A stretch of 64,000 nucleotides of DNA from CAZODA01 sp964578485 (GTDB taxonomy: Bacteria; Bacteroidota; Bacteroidia; Bacteroidales; Marinilabiliaceae), in the NCBI GenBank assembly GCA_964578485.1, contig CAZODA010000007.1, positions 48,668-112,667 on the forward strand. The letters run 5' to 3'. Below the pieces are notes generated by a model, which worked only from the letters and a program-made list of their open reading frames with translations, did not search any database and had not been told where the DNA came from. A program made the position numbers and the translations under genes. Each line of letters starts with the position of its first letter. The first letter of the stretch is position 1. This document shows, piece after piece, positions 26,778-36,480 of the stretch.

Positions 26778-27656
26778 ATGGAGAAAATTAAAAGAAAAAT
26801 ATCAAAACCGGATTGGCTGAAAATCCAATTACCAAATACTTCCGATTATAACTGGATGCATAAAACTATACGTGATCATAAACTTCACACAATATGTACC
26901 AGCGGAAAATGCCCGAATGCTGCAGAATGCTGGGGAGCCGGAACAGCAACTTTTATGATACTCGGGGATATTTGTACCAGAGCATGTAAATTCTGTAATG
27001 TTAAAACAGGCAAGCCGGGTCCTGTCGATTTTAAAGAACCCATTAGAATAGCACGCTCTATACAAATCATGAAACTAAAACATGCTGTGATAACCTCTGT
27101 AGATCGTGATGATTTACCTGATGGAGGAGCAGGTATTTGGGTGGAAACAATTAAAAAGGTAAAGGAGATGAATCCCGGCATCACTATGGAGGTACTGATT
27201 CCTGATTTTCAGGGAATTAACAGTCTTGTTCAGCAAGTAATTGATGCCGATCCTGAAGTAATAAGCCATAATGTGGAAACTGTACGCCGAATTACACCAC
27301 AAATTCGCTCAAGAGCAAAATATGACACCAGCCTGAATGTTTTGAAATATATTGCCGGTAAAAACGTAATTTGTAAATCAGGCCTTATGCTTGGATTAGG
27401 TGAAACACCGGATGAGGTCCTTGAAACTATGGATGATTTGGCAAATGTAGGTGTTCAAGTGCTTACAATTGGGCAATATCTACAACCAAGTCCCAACCAT
27501 ATTGAAGTTCAAGAATATGTAAAACCTGAACAATTTAGGTTTTATAAAGCTGAAGGTTTAAAAAAAGGATTTAAATTTGTTGAAAGTGGACCGCTTGTTA
27601 GATCTTCCTACCGTGCGGAACGACATATTAATGCATTAAAAAAACAAAATGAATAA
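26778..27656 (+). CDS. lipA: Lipoyl synthase
   Basis: This radical-SAM enzyme inserts two sulfurs into protein-bound octanoyl groups. The 292-residue protein has both iron-sulfur ligand sets: auxiliary cluster C40, C45, C51 (CTSGKCPNAAEC) and radical-SAM cluster C66, C70, C73 (CTRACKFC). It also has the conserved C-terminal serine region VESGPLVRSSYRAE. The gene overlaps lipB by 8 bases, so translation is probably coupled. Confidence 0.98.
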   Translation: MEKIKRKISKPDWLKIQLPNTSDYNWMHKTIRDHKLHTICTSGKCPNAAECWGAGTATFMILGDICTRACKFCNVKTGKPGPVDFKEPIRIARSIQIMKLKHAVITSVDRDDLPDGGAGIWVETIKKVKEMNPGITMEVLIPDFQGINSLVQQVIDADPEVISHNVETVRRITPQIRSRAKYDTSLNVLKYIAGKNVICKSGLMLGLGETPDEVLETMDDLANVGVQVLTIGQYLQPSPNHIEVQEYVKPEQFRFYKAEGLKKGFKFVESGPLVRSSYRAERHINALKKQNE

Positions 27657-28359
27657 TCCCGTTTTTTACCATGACTTAGGCTTAATTGATTATAAGACTG
27701 CCTGGGAGAAGCAGGAAGAACTATTTGACCTGGTAGTAAAAACAAAAATTCATAATAGAGAAAATCCTGATTCAAAGGAGAAAATAAAACATCATCTGAT
27801 CTTTTGTGAACATCCCCATGTTTTTACCTTAGGCAAAAGTGGACTTCCTTCCAATTTATTGATTACAGACGAACTGTTGAAAAAGATAGGAGCAAGCTTT
27901 TGTAAAACCAATAGAGGTGGAGATATTACATATCATGGACCGGGACAATTAGTAGGCTACCCGATTTTTGACCTGGAGGCCATGCATTTAAAAATAAAAG
28001 AATATATTTTCTTGCTGGAAGAAGCTATAATACTTGGATTAAAAGAACTTGATATAAAAGCTTCACGCCTTAAAGGAGCAACCGGTGTATGGCTTGACTC
28101 AGAATCTCCCAATGAAGCACGTAAAATATGTGCTATTGGAGTAAGAGCCAGCCGTTATGTTTCCATGCATGGATTTGCCCTAAATATTAATACCGACCTA
28201 AATTATTTCCGTTATATTCATCCTTGCGGTTTTATTGATAAAGGGGTAACTTCCATTGAAAAAGAATTAAACAAAGCTCAAGAGACATCACTAATTAATA
28301 AAATAATTAAAGATAAATTACAAGAACTTTTTCATCTCCAATTTTTAGAATCACTATAA
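27649..28359 (+). CDS. lipB: Octanoyltransferase (lipoate-protein ligase B)
   Basis: LipB transfers octanoate from acyl carrier protein to lipoyl domains, the step before LipA. This is a 236-residue protein with NRGGDITYHGPGQLVGYPI, the catalytic cysteine C193 in YIHPCGFIDKGVTS and the partner lysine K159 in ARKICAIGVRASR. The start lies inside lipA (ATGAATAATCCC, 8-base overlap). The pair gives a complete de novo lipoylation route. Confidence 0.97.
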   Translation: MNNPVFYHDLGLIDYKTAWEKQEELFDLVVKTKIHNRENPDSKEKIKHHLIFCEHPHVFTLGKSGLPSNLLITDELLKKIGASFCKTNRGGDITYHGPGQLVGYPIFDLEAMHLKIKEYIFLLEEAIILGLKELDIKASRLKGATGVWLDSESPNEARKICAIGVRASRYVSMHGFALNINTDLNYFRYIHPCGFIDKGVTSIEKELNKAQETSLINKIIKDKLQELFHLQFLESL

Positions 28360-28433
28360 TAGCCGTATTAAAAAGATTAAAAAGACTATCTTTGTCTCAA
28401 CTCAAAGACCGGGAAATCTATTATTAAACACTT

Positions 28434-30158
28434 ATGATGGTAAGGCGTTGGAACATAAATGATCCTGCTGATACGGCATTGGTTAAGGAATTAAGTGAGG
28501 CAATTAATGTTAACGAAATATTAGCGAGATTACTTATCCAAAGGAATATTGACACTTACGATAAGGCAAAAACTTTTTTTAGACCATCATTATCTCATTT
28601 ACACGATCCCTTCCTGATGAAGGATATGGAAAAGGCTATAAAACGACTGTTGGAAGCTATCAGGATAGGAGAAAAAATAATGATTTACGGCGATTATGAC
28701 GTGGATGGCACTACTTCGGTGGCATTAGTCTATTCATACCTGCGGCGCTATTATCCAAATATGGAGTTTTATATCCCCGACCGCTATCTCGAAGGCTATG
28801 GAATTTCTGCAAGAGGAATTGAATATGCAGCAGATGCAGGCTGTCATCTTATTATTTCACTTGATTGTGGAATAAAAGCAATAAAAAAAATTGACTACGC
28901 AAAAAAATTAGGCATTGACTTTATTGTTTGTGATCACCACACCCCGGGAGATGAATTGCCCAATGCTGTTGCATGCCTTGATCCTAAACAGAAAGGTTGT
29001 AATTATCCGGAAAAAGATCTATCAGGCTGTGGAGTTGGATTTAAATTATTACAGGCCTTTTGTCGGAAAATGAATTATTCGGAAAAACATCTCTTTGAAT
29101 ATCTTGACTTGGTAGCTGTAAGCATAGCATCAGATATTGTACCCATTACAGGGGAAAATCGTGTGATGGCATATTTTGGATTAAATAAACTGAGTAAAAA
29201 TCCGCTTACAGGGCTTAAAGGAATTATGCGTATTGCAAATATAGAAAATCGGGAAATCCTTATAAGCGATATTATTTATAAAATCGGACCACGAATTAAT
29301 GCCGCCGGACGAATTGAATCAGGGCGTGATGCTGTTGAATTACTAATCAGCAAAGATGAAGACCTGGCAAATATCTTAAGCCAAAATATAGATGTCTGCA
29401 ATGAAACACGGAGAGATCTCGACAGACTTACAACACAAGAAGCCCTCGATATTATTGAATCAAGTGAAGAACTTAAAAACCGTAAATCAACAGTTCTATA
29501 TAAATCCGACTGGCACAAAGGAGTAATTGGAATTGTTGCATCACGAATAATAGATAATTATTACAGACCTACCGTTATACTTACACAAAATAATGGAATA
29601 GTAACAGGTTCAGCAAGGTCGGTAGATGGCTTTGATCTTTACAAAGCAGTGGAATCATGCAGCAACTTGTTGGATACCTTTGGAGGGCATATGTATGCTG
29701 CAGGTCTGACCATGAAAGTTGAAAATATACCCGAATTTACAAAACGCTTTGAAGAATATGTCAGCAATAATATCCTACCCGATCAACTAATACCTCAAAT
29801 TGAAATTGATGCAGAAATTTCCTTGAAAGATATCAGCCGAAAATTCTATAGAATATTAAAACAATTCACCCCTTTCGGGCCGGGTAATCCAAAACCCGTT
29901 TTTATGTCGAGAAGGGTAATAGACTATGGCACCAGCAAACTTGTGGGGAAAGAAAGAGAACATATCAAATTTGAATTAATAGAAGAAGCTTCGGCAACAA
30001 TTATGCATGGTATAGGATTTTCAATGGCTAAATATTTTAAACAAATCAAAACTGGAAATTATTTTGATATATGTTATACCATTGAAGAAAATTTATATAA
30101 TGGAAAATCATCAATACAATTAATGATTAAAGATATAAGATTCCCCTACAACAACTAA
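28434..30158 (+). CDS. recJ: Single-stranded-DNA-specific exonuclease RecJ
   Basis: RecJ degrades single-stranded DNA 5' to 3' in recombination and mismatch repair. The 574-residue protein has the DHH phosphoesterase motifs DYDVDGT (87-93) and DHH (167-169), SLDCGIK, SGCGVGFKL, and the DHHA1 motif GSARSVDGFDLYKA with GGHMYAAGLTMK. A C-terminal OB-like domain occupies about 455-570. Two adjacent ATGs (28434 and 28437) are possible starts. The stop codon is one base from that of the convergent EamA gene. Confidence 0.97.
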   Translation: MMVRRWNINDPADTALVKELSEAINVNEILARLLIQRNIDTYDKAKTFFRPSLSHLHDPFLMKDMEKAIKRLLEAIRIGEKIMIYGDYDVDGTTSVALVYSYLRRYYPNMEFYIPDRYLEGYGISARGIEYAADAGCHLIISLDCGIKAIKKIDYAKKLGIDFIVCDHHTPGDELPNAVACLDPKQKGCNYPEKDLSGCGVGFKLLQAFCRKMNYSEKHLFEYLDLVAVSIASDIVPITGENRVMAYFGLNKLSKNPLTGLKGIMRIANIENREILISDIIYKIGPRINAAGRIESGRDAVELLISKDEDLANILSQNIDVCNETRRDLDRLTTQEALDIIESSEELKNRKSTVLYKSDWHKGVIGIVASRIIDNYYRPTVILTQNNGIVTGSARSVDGFDLYKAVESCSNLLDTFGGHMYAAGLTMKVENIPEFTKRFEEYVSNNILPDQLIPQIEIDAEISLKDISRKFYRILKQFTPFGPGNPKPVFMSRRVIDYGTSKLVGKEREHIKFELIEEASATIMHGIGFSMAKYFKQIKTGNYFDICYTIEENLYNGKSSIQLMIKDIRFPYNN

Positions 30159-30159
30159 A

Positions 30160-31089
30160 TTAGCTGTCTCTCTTAAACCTAAAACGTTTAATATTTGTAA
30201 CTCCAACCGCCAAAGCAACGCCTACAAGTACCATGATAGCACCAATATAAGCCGCAGGAACCATAGGAGGAGAATCAAACCAATATATATTTAAGGCTAA
30301 CATTAGTTCTAAAATAATAAAGGTAATTATCGGATTCATCGCAACTATAAAACTTATGCGATTGGCTTCGATATATTTTAATGCAAGCGAAAGAGCTCCA
30401 TAAGCCAAAACAGTATTTAAAGCCAAAAACAAAAACAGTAACCAAATCCAAAAAGAATGAGCCATAAATAAACTTTGAAAATCTACCAAGGGAATATACA
30501 ATAAGGAGGGAACTCCATAAATGATTAGATTAATTTGAATGGAAGAAATTCGCTTTACCAACACTTTATTAATTATGGCAAATCCTGTCCAGGCAGCAGC
30601 TCCAAAAAAGGTCCATAAAATACCTTTGCGCAAAGAAAACATATCATATTGATCAAGCTGCATTTGCTGACGATAAAAAAAATAAAATCCTATAACTGCC
30701 AAAATAAAACCTGCTATCCTTACAGGATTTATAGCTTCTTTAAAAAATAAAAAACCAGTCAATGCTAAAGCTACCGGTCCGGCTTGTATAATAACCTGCG
30801 AAACAGCAGGCCCTGCAAATTCAACCCCCTGTTGAAAGCCCAAAAAGTTGAACCCCAATAAAAAACCTCCTAAGAGTAATAAGATCGGGGGACGTTTTAA
30901 AATTAAAAGCGCCTGAGGTCGGCTAAAAGCAAAATAAATTACCAGCATAACAAATGAAGCAGCAAATCTCCACCATACAATGGTATATGAATCAATATAA
31001 TTTAATGCTACTTTTAAAGCTATCGCCAGAACTCCCCACATTAATGCAGTTAAACAGGCTAATAATATTCCTTTAGTTGAATTAGACAT
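30160..31089 (-). CDS. EamA/DMT-superfamily transporter
   Basis: In this 309-residue protein, ten predicted membrane helices are arranged as two EamA repeats. The first begins GILLACLTALMWGVLAIALK and the second GILWTFFGAAAWTGFAIINK; the shared (A/W)G pattern and internal duplication are typical. The C-terminus is basic (VTNIKRFRFKRDS). DMT transporters export amino acids, nucleobases or other metabolites at the inner membrane; the substrate cannot be read from sequence. It is transcribed alone, divergently from the next lipoprotein gene. Confidence 0.9.
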   Translation of the reverse strand: MSNSTKGILLACLTALMWGVLAIALKVALNYIDSYTIVWWRFAASFVMLVIYFAFSRPQALLILKRPPILLLLGGFLLGFNFLGFQQGVEFAGPAVSQVIIQAGPVALALTGFLFFKEAINPVRIAGFILAVIGFYFFYRQQMQLDQYDMFSLRKGILWTFFGAAAWTGFAIINKVLVKRISSIQINLIIYGVPSLLYIPLVDFQSLFMAHSFWIWLLFLFLALNTVLAYGALSLALKYIEANRISFIVAMNPIITFIILELMLALNIYWFDSPPMVPAAYIGAIMVLVGVALAVGVTNIKRFRFKRDS

Positions 31090-31183
31090 ATATTTTTATG
31101 TAATCTATAATACAAAAATACGATAAGGACGCACAAAATAAATTATTATAAGTTATATTTGTGAAAATTAAAAGGACCTTATT

Positions 31184-32020
31184 ATGAAACGACAATTAAA
31201 TTTTACAAAGGTAGTTACCCTGGTCATATTCTCCACTATACTTTTAACAAGCTGTAATATGGGGAAAAAATCTGCTGATAAAAAAACCGACCAAAAAGAT
31301 TTAACCCTGGATAAGGCTCGTGTAGAACAAGATGTAAGAGAATTTGTTTATCCTCTCCCAACAAGTTTTGAAGTTACAGAGATGTTAAACAGAATAGGGG
31401 CTGCCTACATCCTTACGCTGAATAATCCAACTTCAAATGTTGAACGCTATTTAAAAGAAAAATCTAAAGCCTTAAATCTTGGTGTTTATAGTGCCGATTT
31501 GAGTTATGCAAGCACCTATAACCAGCGTCAGGCCACAATTGATTATATGAATGTTTCAAAACGACTTATTGAAGAACTAAATATTTCAGGGGCCATTAAC
31601 TCTGAAGTAATTGAAGAAATTGAAACTAATCTTGATAATAAAGAACAACTCATAGATATTATCACTAATACATTTTACGATACCTATGAATTTCTAAACC
31701 GAGCTGAAAGAGGATCTGTTTCAATGCTTATATTGGCAGGCAGCTGGGTGGAAGCACTCTTTATTGCAACACACATTTCTGAAGATACCTATAACAACAA
31801 AGAAATGGTGAAAATTGTTATGGATCAGAAAGCTTCATTAAACAAACTCTTTTCACTAATGGAAGTAGTAAAAGACAAAGCTGCTATTGAAGAAGTTATG
31901 GCATTACTTAAACCTTTACATGAAATTTATAACTCAATTGAAGAGGGAGCTATTTCAGAAAAACAAATGCAAGATATTACTAATGAAGTTTATATTGTAA
32001 GAAGTGAAATAATAGAATAG
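31184..32020 (+). CDS. Conserved hypothetical lipoprotein, alpha-helical
   Basis: A 278-residue lipoprotein with signal ending TILLTSC and lipid-anchored C24, followed by a lysine/aspartate-rich linker (KKSADKKTDQKD). The remainder is predicted almost entirely helical (YPLPTSFEVTEMLNRIGAAY, IDYMNVSKRLIEELNI, EEVMALLKPLHEIYNSIEEG). I do not recognise a named domain. It resembles the general class of Bacteroidota periplasmic helical lipoproteins, without any catalytic motif. It is monocistronic, with a strong rho-independent terminator directly after it. Confidence 0.7.
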   Translation: MKRQLNFTKVVTLVIFSTILLTSCNMGKKSADKKTDQKDLTLDKARVEQDVREFVYPLPTSFEVTEMLNRIGAAYILTLNNPTSNVERYLKEKSKALNLGVYSADLSYASTYNQRQATIDYMNVSKRLIEELNISGAINSEVIEEIETNLDNKEQLIDIITNTFYDTYEFLNRAERGSVSMLILAGSWVEALFIATHISEDTYNNKEMVKIVMDQKASLNKLFSLMEVVKDKAAIEEVMALLKPLHEIYNSIEEGAISEKQMQDITNEVYIVRSEIIE

Positions 32021-32042
32021 AACTGAGATCTTCTTTCATATA

Positions 32043-32090
32043 AAAAAAATGGGATGAAAATTGTTATTAAATTTTTCATCCCATTTTTTT
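32043..32090 (+). terminator. Rho-independent terminator after the helical lipoprotein gene
   Basis: AAAAAAATGGGATGAAAA (32043-32060) and TTTTCATCCCATTTTTTT (32073-32090) are perfect 18-base complements with a 12-base loop. The stem ends in a run of seven T on the plus strand. It lies 22 bases after the stop codon. Confidence 0.88.
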
Positions 32091-32196
32091 ATTCTAAAAG
32101 AAAAATAATCCTATTTGTAAATATTCTTCCTTTTCAATACTTATTTATTTTGTTTATATTGTAAAAAAATGGTTTATATCCTTAATATTAACCCAT

Positions 32197-33735
32197 ATGC
32201 TAGTAAAAACTTATGGAGCAGCAGTTACCGGTATCGACGCCATACTTATAACCATAGAAGTTGACGTCTCACGTGGAATTCGTTTTTTTATGGTTGGCCT
32301 CCCCGATAATGCTGTAAAAGAAAGTCAACAAAGAATTGAATCTGCCTTTAGAGTATTCAATTATAATTGGCCGGGGAAACGCATAGTTATAAATATGGCC
32401 CCCGCCGATACCAGAAAAGAAGGATCGGCCTATGACCTTCCATTGGCAATTGCCATACTGGCTGCTGATGAACAAATCTCAAATGATATAATTGGTGATT
32501 ACCTTATGATGGGCGAATTGTCGCTCGATGGTACCCTTAAACCTGTTAAAGGAGCCCTGCCAATTGCTGTACGAGCGAATCAAGAGAAATTTAAAGGATT
32601 GTTTGTACCTAAAGAAAATGCAAGGGAAGCAGCTGTAGTTGAAGGACTTGATGTTTATGGTGCGGAAAATATTGGGGAAGTTATTGATTTTTTAAACGGA
32701 AAACCTTCGCTTGAAAAAACAAAAGTTGATACCCATTCAGAATTTCTAAAAGAAGTGTCGTATTACGATATGGATTTCTCCGATGTAAAAGGACAGGAAA
32801 GTGTTAAACGAGCAATGGAGATTTCAGCTGCAGGAGGTCATAATATAATTATGATTGGGCCACCGGGTTCAGGAAAATCAATGCTTGCCAAACGCCTGCC
32901 TACAATTTTGCCACCACTTGAACTATCAGAAGCCCTTGAAACAACAAAAATTCATTCGGTTGCAGGAAAACTTTCAGGAGGTGTAGCACTACTTACACAA
33001 AGACCATTCAGAAGTCCTCATCACACTATTTCAGATGTTGCATTGGTGGGAGGAGGAAGTTACCCACAACCGGGAGAAATTTCCTTGTCACATAACGGAG
33101 TGCTTTTCTTGGATGAATTACCCGAATTTAAACGCTCGGTGCTGGAAGTACTCAGACAACCACTGGAAGATAGAATGATAAGTATATCAAGAGCAAGATT
33201 TGCACTTCAATATCCTGCAAGCTTCATGTTGGTAGCAAGCATGAATCCATGCCCCTGTGGCTATTACAACCACCCTGAAAAACGATGTGTATGCAGCCCG
33301 GGAGTGGTGCAAAAATATTTAAATAGAATATCAGGACCCCTACTTGATCGAATCGATATACATATTGAAGTTGTTCCTGTATCATTCGAAAAATTATCGC
33401 AAACAACAGCCACAGAAAAAAGCAAGGAAATAAGATCCAGAGTAATGAAAGCGCGGGAAATTCAAACCGAAAGATATAAAAAATCAAAAAAAATATATTG
33501 CAATGCCCAAATGAATAATAGACAACTAACTCAATATGCTTCCCCAGATTCTGTTGGTAATCAATTGTTGAAAAATGCAATGGAAAAATTAGACCTGTCG
33601 GCAAGAGCATACGACAGAATACTAAAAGTGTCAAGAACAATTGCTGATCTGGAAGATTCTGAAACTATCAAATCACACCACATTGCTGAGGCTGTACAAT
33701 ACAGAAATCTCGATAGAGAAGGATGGGCAGGATAA
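32197..33735 (+). CDS. YifB/ComM-family Mg-chelatase-like AAA+ ATPase
   Basis: A 512-residue protein of the YifB/ComM family. An N-terminal Lon-protease-like fold (about 1-170; GIRFFMVGLPDNAVKES and MAPADTRKEGSAYDLPLA) precedes an AAA+ domain with Walker A GPPGSGKSM (221-229), Walker B VLFLDELPEF, and a Cys-rich insertion (MNPCPCGYYNHPEKRCVCSP). A C-terminal Mg-chelatase domain follows. In naturally competent bacteria ComM is a hexameric helicase promoting branch migration during transformation; that role is established there but only inferred here. Confidence 0.93.
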   Translation: MLVKTYGAAVTGIDAILITIEVDVSRGIRFFMVGLPDNAVKESQQRIESAFRVFNYNWPGKRIVINMAPADTRKEGSAYDLPLAIAILAADEQISNDIIGDYLMMGELSLDGTLKPVKGALPIAVRANQEKFKGLFVPKENAREAAVVEGLDVYGAENIGEVIDFLNGKPSLEKTKVDTHSEFLKEVSYYDMDFSDVKGQESVKRAMEISAAGGHNIIMIGPPGSGKSMLAKRLPTILPPLELSEALETTKIHSVAGKLSGGVALLTQRPFRSPHHTISDVALVGGGSYPQPGEISLSHNGVLFLDELPEFKRSVLEVLRQPLEDRMISISRARFALQYPASFMLVASMNPCPCGYYNHPEKRCVCSPGVVQKYLNRISGPLLDRIDIHIEVVPVSFEKLSQTTATEKSKEIRSRVMKAREIQTERYKKSKKIYCNAQMNNRQLTQYASPDSVGNQLLKNAMEKLDLSARAYDRILKVSRTIADLEDSETIKSHHIAEAVQYRNLDREGWAG

Positions 33736-33873
33736 AATTTAAATTACATCTTGGGAGTTTATTACAATAATTCATCATATTATTACGTTTGAAAAACATA
33801 TAATATATCCACCGTATTTTAACTGTTAATACAACTTAACATTTTAAAATTGCCATATTTCAAATAATAAACT

Positions 33874-34479
33874 ATGAAACAAAGATTGCGCTTATTCACA
33901 TTTATTATACTTTGCTGCTTTGCTACTATTATATACAGCCAAGAAAATCGTAACAAGCCATACATAACAAATGCAAGTATTGAAGAACAATTTAATTATG
34001 TAATTGACGAATCATCAAGATGGGAAGTTTATAAAATGGTTCTGGAACGGTGGATCAATCAGCTGAGAACAAATACTTCAGATACCATAAACAGTAAAAA
34101 CCTCCAAATTAGCAACCTGAAAGATTCAATACAAATTCAAAAATTAAATATCGCTTCTCTTGAAGCACAAATGAATTTGATTTCTCAACAACTGGATAAT
34201 ACAGTGAAAGAAAAAAATTCATTTGAATTTTTTGGTATTTCTTTGCAAAAACGATTTTTTTTAAGTGTAGTAATTTTCCTGATTATAGGATCTATAAGTA
34301 TAATCGGTTTTATCTCCTTCCTCTATCAAAAAAATCTTACCGCAACAAAAAAAAGTAAAGATGAGTTGGCAGAACTAAAAGAAGATTTTGAAAATTACAG
34401 ACAAAAAACAAGAAAAAAACAAGAAGATCTGGTTATTAAACATCACAGAGAAATACAAAAAATAAAAGGAATGATATAA
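33874..34479 (+). CDS. Membrane protein with coiled coil on both sides of one TM segment
   Basis: A 201-residue protein with a signal peptide (1-22, IYSQEN), an extracytoplasmic coiled coil (about 65-115; LKDSIQIQKLNIASLEAQMNL), one transmembrane helix (about 130-152; FFLSVVIFLIIGSISIIGF) and a basic cytoplasmic coiled coil to the end (ELAELKEDFENYRQKTRKKQ). No catalytic motif. Similar Bacteroidota proteins are sometimes mislabelled as tRNA methyltransferases; nothing here supports that. It lies upstream of parA with a 278-bp spacer containing dyads, so an envelope or division role is possible but speculative. Confidence 0.65.
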   Translation: MKQRLRLFTFIILCCFATIIYSQENRNKPYITNASIEEQFNYVIDESSRWEVYKMVLERWINQLRTNTSDTINSKNLQISNLKDSIQIQKLNIASLEAQMNLISQQLDNTVKEKNSFEFFGISLQKRFFLSVVIFLIIGSISIIGFISFLYQKNLTATKKSKDELAELKEDFENYRQKTRKKQEDLVIKHHREIQKIKGMI

Positions 34480-34757
34480 GCTGCCTTATTTGATATTGAA
34501 ATATTTTATATAACTTATCGGCTAAACTTTAACAGACCGAAATTGATCTTTTTATTAAAAATCAATTTAACCTTTTCAAATTTAATCGGTCTAAAATAAC
34601 AACTACAATTTAAAAAAATATAAGTTTCAGATATTCAAATGCAAGCATAAAATTATGCTTGTATTTTCTGTTTATTTTTAATAAAAGCTTAACTTTGGCT
34701 TTCGACAAGAACTGACTTATTAAATAATTTGTCAGATTTTATTTAAAAACATATTTT
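34480..34757. other. Intergenic region upstream of parA with nested dyads
   Basis: AGACCGA (34534-34540) pairs with TCGGTCT (34586-34592) and encloses AAATTGA / TCAATTT (34540-34546 and 34562-34568) with an inner TTTTT/AAAAA stem. A second dyad, CAAGCATAA / TTATGCTTG (34642-34650 and 34653-34661), is followed by a T-rich stretch and may terminate the upstream gene. No parS-like TGTTTCACGTGGAACA was seen. Confidence 0.45.
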
Positions 34758-35555
34758 ATGGCAAAGATTATTGCTCTTGCAAATCAAAAGGGAGGAGTAG
34801 GAAAAACAACTACTGCTATTAATCTGGCAGCAAGTTTGGCTGTGCTGGAATATAAAGTCTTGGTTGTAGATGCAGACCCACAAGCAAATGCTACTTCGGG
34901 TCTGGGATTTAATATTAATAAAATTGAAACCAGCTTGTATGAATGTATTATTGACAAGGCAGATCCGGTTAAAGCCACATTAAAAGCTGAAATAGAAAAC
35001 CTCTTTGTTCTTCCCTCACACATAGATCTGGTTGGAGCCGAAATTGAAATGCTGAATATGCCAAAACGCGAATATGTTTTAAAAGGGGTGTTGGAATTGC
35101 TGCGGAATGATTATGATTTTATACTTATAGATTGTTCACCATCTCTTGGCCTTATTACAGTTAATGCCCTTACAGCTGCTGACTCAGTAATTATTCCGGT
35201 ACAATGTGAATATTTTGCATTAGAAGGATTAGGCAAATTGCTAAATACTATTAAAATTATTCAAAATCGACTTAATCCTGAACTGGAAATTGAAGGCTTC
35301 CTTTTAACTATGTATGATTCGCGACTACGACTTTCAAACCAAGTAGTAGAAGAAGTACAAACACATTTCCAAGATATGGTGTTTGAAACCCTTATTTCCA
35401 GAAATATTAAACTTAGCGAAGCTCCAAGCTATGGACAAGCAGTAGTAATGTATGATGCAGCATCAAAGGGAGCAACAAATTATCTGAACCTAGCCCGCGA
35501 ATTGTTGCAAAAAAACAATATGACACGCATGGATAATAAAGATAAAATAATTTAA
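34758..35555 (+). CDS. parA: Chromosome partitioning ATPase ParA/Soj
   Basis: ParA binds DNA non-specifically in its ATP dimer form and moves ParB-parS complexes during chromosome segregation. The 265-residue protein has the deviant Walker A KGGVGKTTTA with signature lysine (10-19), VVDADPQANATSGLG, IDCSPSLGLITVNAL (Walker B) and PVQCEYFALEG. No N-terminal DNA-binding extension, as in chromosomal (Soj-type) ParA. Followed 14 bp later by parB. Confidence 0.97.
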   Translation: MAKIIALANQKGGVGKTTTAINLAASLAVLEYKVLVVDADPQANATSGLGFNINKIETSLYECIIDKADPVKATLKAEIENLFVLPSHIDLVGAEIEMLNMPKREYVLKGVLELLRNDYDFILIDCSPSLGLITVNALTAADSVIIPVQCEYFALEGLGKLLNTIKIIQNRLNPELEIEGFLLTMYDSRLRLSNQVVEEVQTHFQDMVFETLISRNIKLSEAPSYGQAVVMYDAASKGATNYLNLARELLQKNNMTRMDNKDKII

Positions 35556-35569
35556 TACCACTTGAAAAA

Positions 35570-36454
35570 ATGGCAAAAAGGAATGCTTTAGGACGAGGAT
35601 TAGGTGCCTTAATTGAGGATACGGATGAAATAAGAAGGGGACGTCCAATAGCTTCAATTGTTGATGTTGATATTAATAAAATCGAAGCTAATCCCTGGCA
35701 ACCAAGGGCACGATTTAGCGAAGATGCGCTTAATGAACTGGCCCTCTCAATTAAAGGTGTGGGTATAGTACAACCCCTTACACTTAGAAAAATTAATCAT
35801 AGTCGTTATCAAATAATAGCAGGAGAACGACGCTTCAGGGCAGCTAAAATTGCCGGATTAAACAAGGTGCCGGCATACGTACGCGAAGCTGAAGACGATG
35901 ATATGCTTGAGATGGCACTTGTTGAAAATATTCAAAGGGAAGATTTAAACCCTATTGAAGTTGCTATAAGCTATCAACGACTAATTGAAGAATGCGACCT
36001 TACTCAAGAAAGCCTCTCAGATAAAGTTGGAAAAAAAAGATCGACAGTATCGAATTACCTGAGACTTTTAAAACTTCCGGCAGAAATTCAACTTGGACTA
36101 CGGGAAAAGCAAATTTCTATGGGACACGCCAGGGCTATTGTAAATGTTGGTGAAGCTGCAACACAGATAAAAATTTTTAACGAGACTGTTAAAAATGACT
36201 ATTCAGTAAGAAAGGTTGAAGAAATAGTTAGAACAATTGCATCTAAAGATAAGGAAAGCCCCAAAGCAAAAAAAAGTGACAGCTCTGATAGTCCCGAATA
36301 TCAAGAATTAAGACAGCAATTATCAGAATTTTTTAAAACAAATATCCGATTTTCCAGATCAGAAAAAGGGCAAGGAAAAATTATCATACCATTCCATTCG
36401 GATGAAGAGCTTGAAAAGATTATTTCAATCCTTGATAAAGCAAAAAATAAATAA
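35570..36454 (+). CDS. parB: Chromosome partitioning protein ParB
   Basis: A 294-residue chromosomal ParB/Spo0J. It contains the start GRGLGALIED, the CTPase/ParB N-terminal domain with QIIAGERRFRAAKIAGL and ALVENIQREDLNPIEVA, the helix-turn-helix (LTQESLSDKVGKKRSTVSNYLRLL), and a C-terminal dimerisation segment. ParB binds parS and spreads as a CTP-dependent clamp; GERRFRA is the CTP/arginine motif. It is cotranscribed with parA. No parS site was found nearby. Confidence 0.97.
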   Translation: MAKRNALGRGLGALIEDTDEIRRGRPIASIVDVDINKIEANPWQPRARFSEDALNELALSIKGVGIVQPLTLRKINHSRYQIIAGERRFRAAKIAGLNKVPAYVREAEDDDMLEMALVENIQREDLNPIEVAISYQRLIEECDLTQESLSDKVGKKRSTVSNYLRLLKLPAEIQLGLREKQISMGHARAIVNVGEAATQIKIFNETVKNDYSVRKVEEIVRTIASKDKESPKAKKSDSSDSPEYQELRQQLSEFFKTNIRFSRSEKGQGKIIIPFHSDEELEKIISILDKAKNK

Positions 36455-36480
36455 ACTAATAACGAATTTTATCGGGTCAG

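Noticed and set aside
34480..34757. parS site or replication origin by parAB
   Set aside because: No TGTTNCACGTGNAACA match, no DnaA-box cluster and no dnaA gene.
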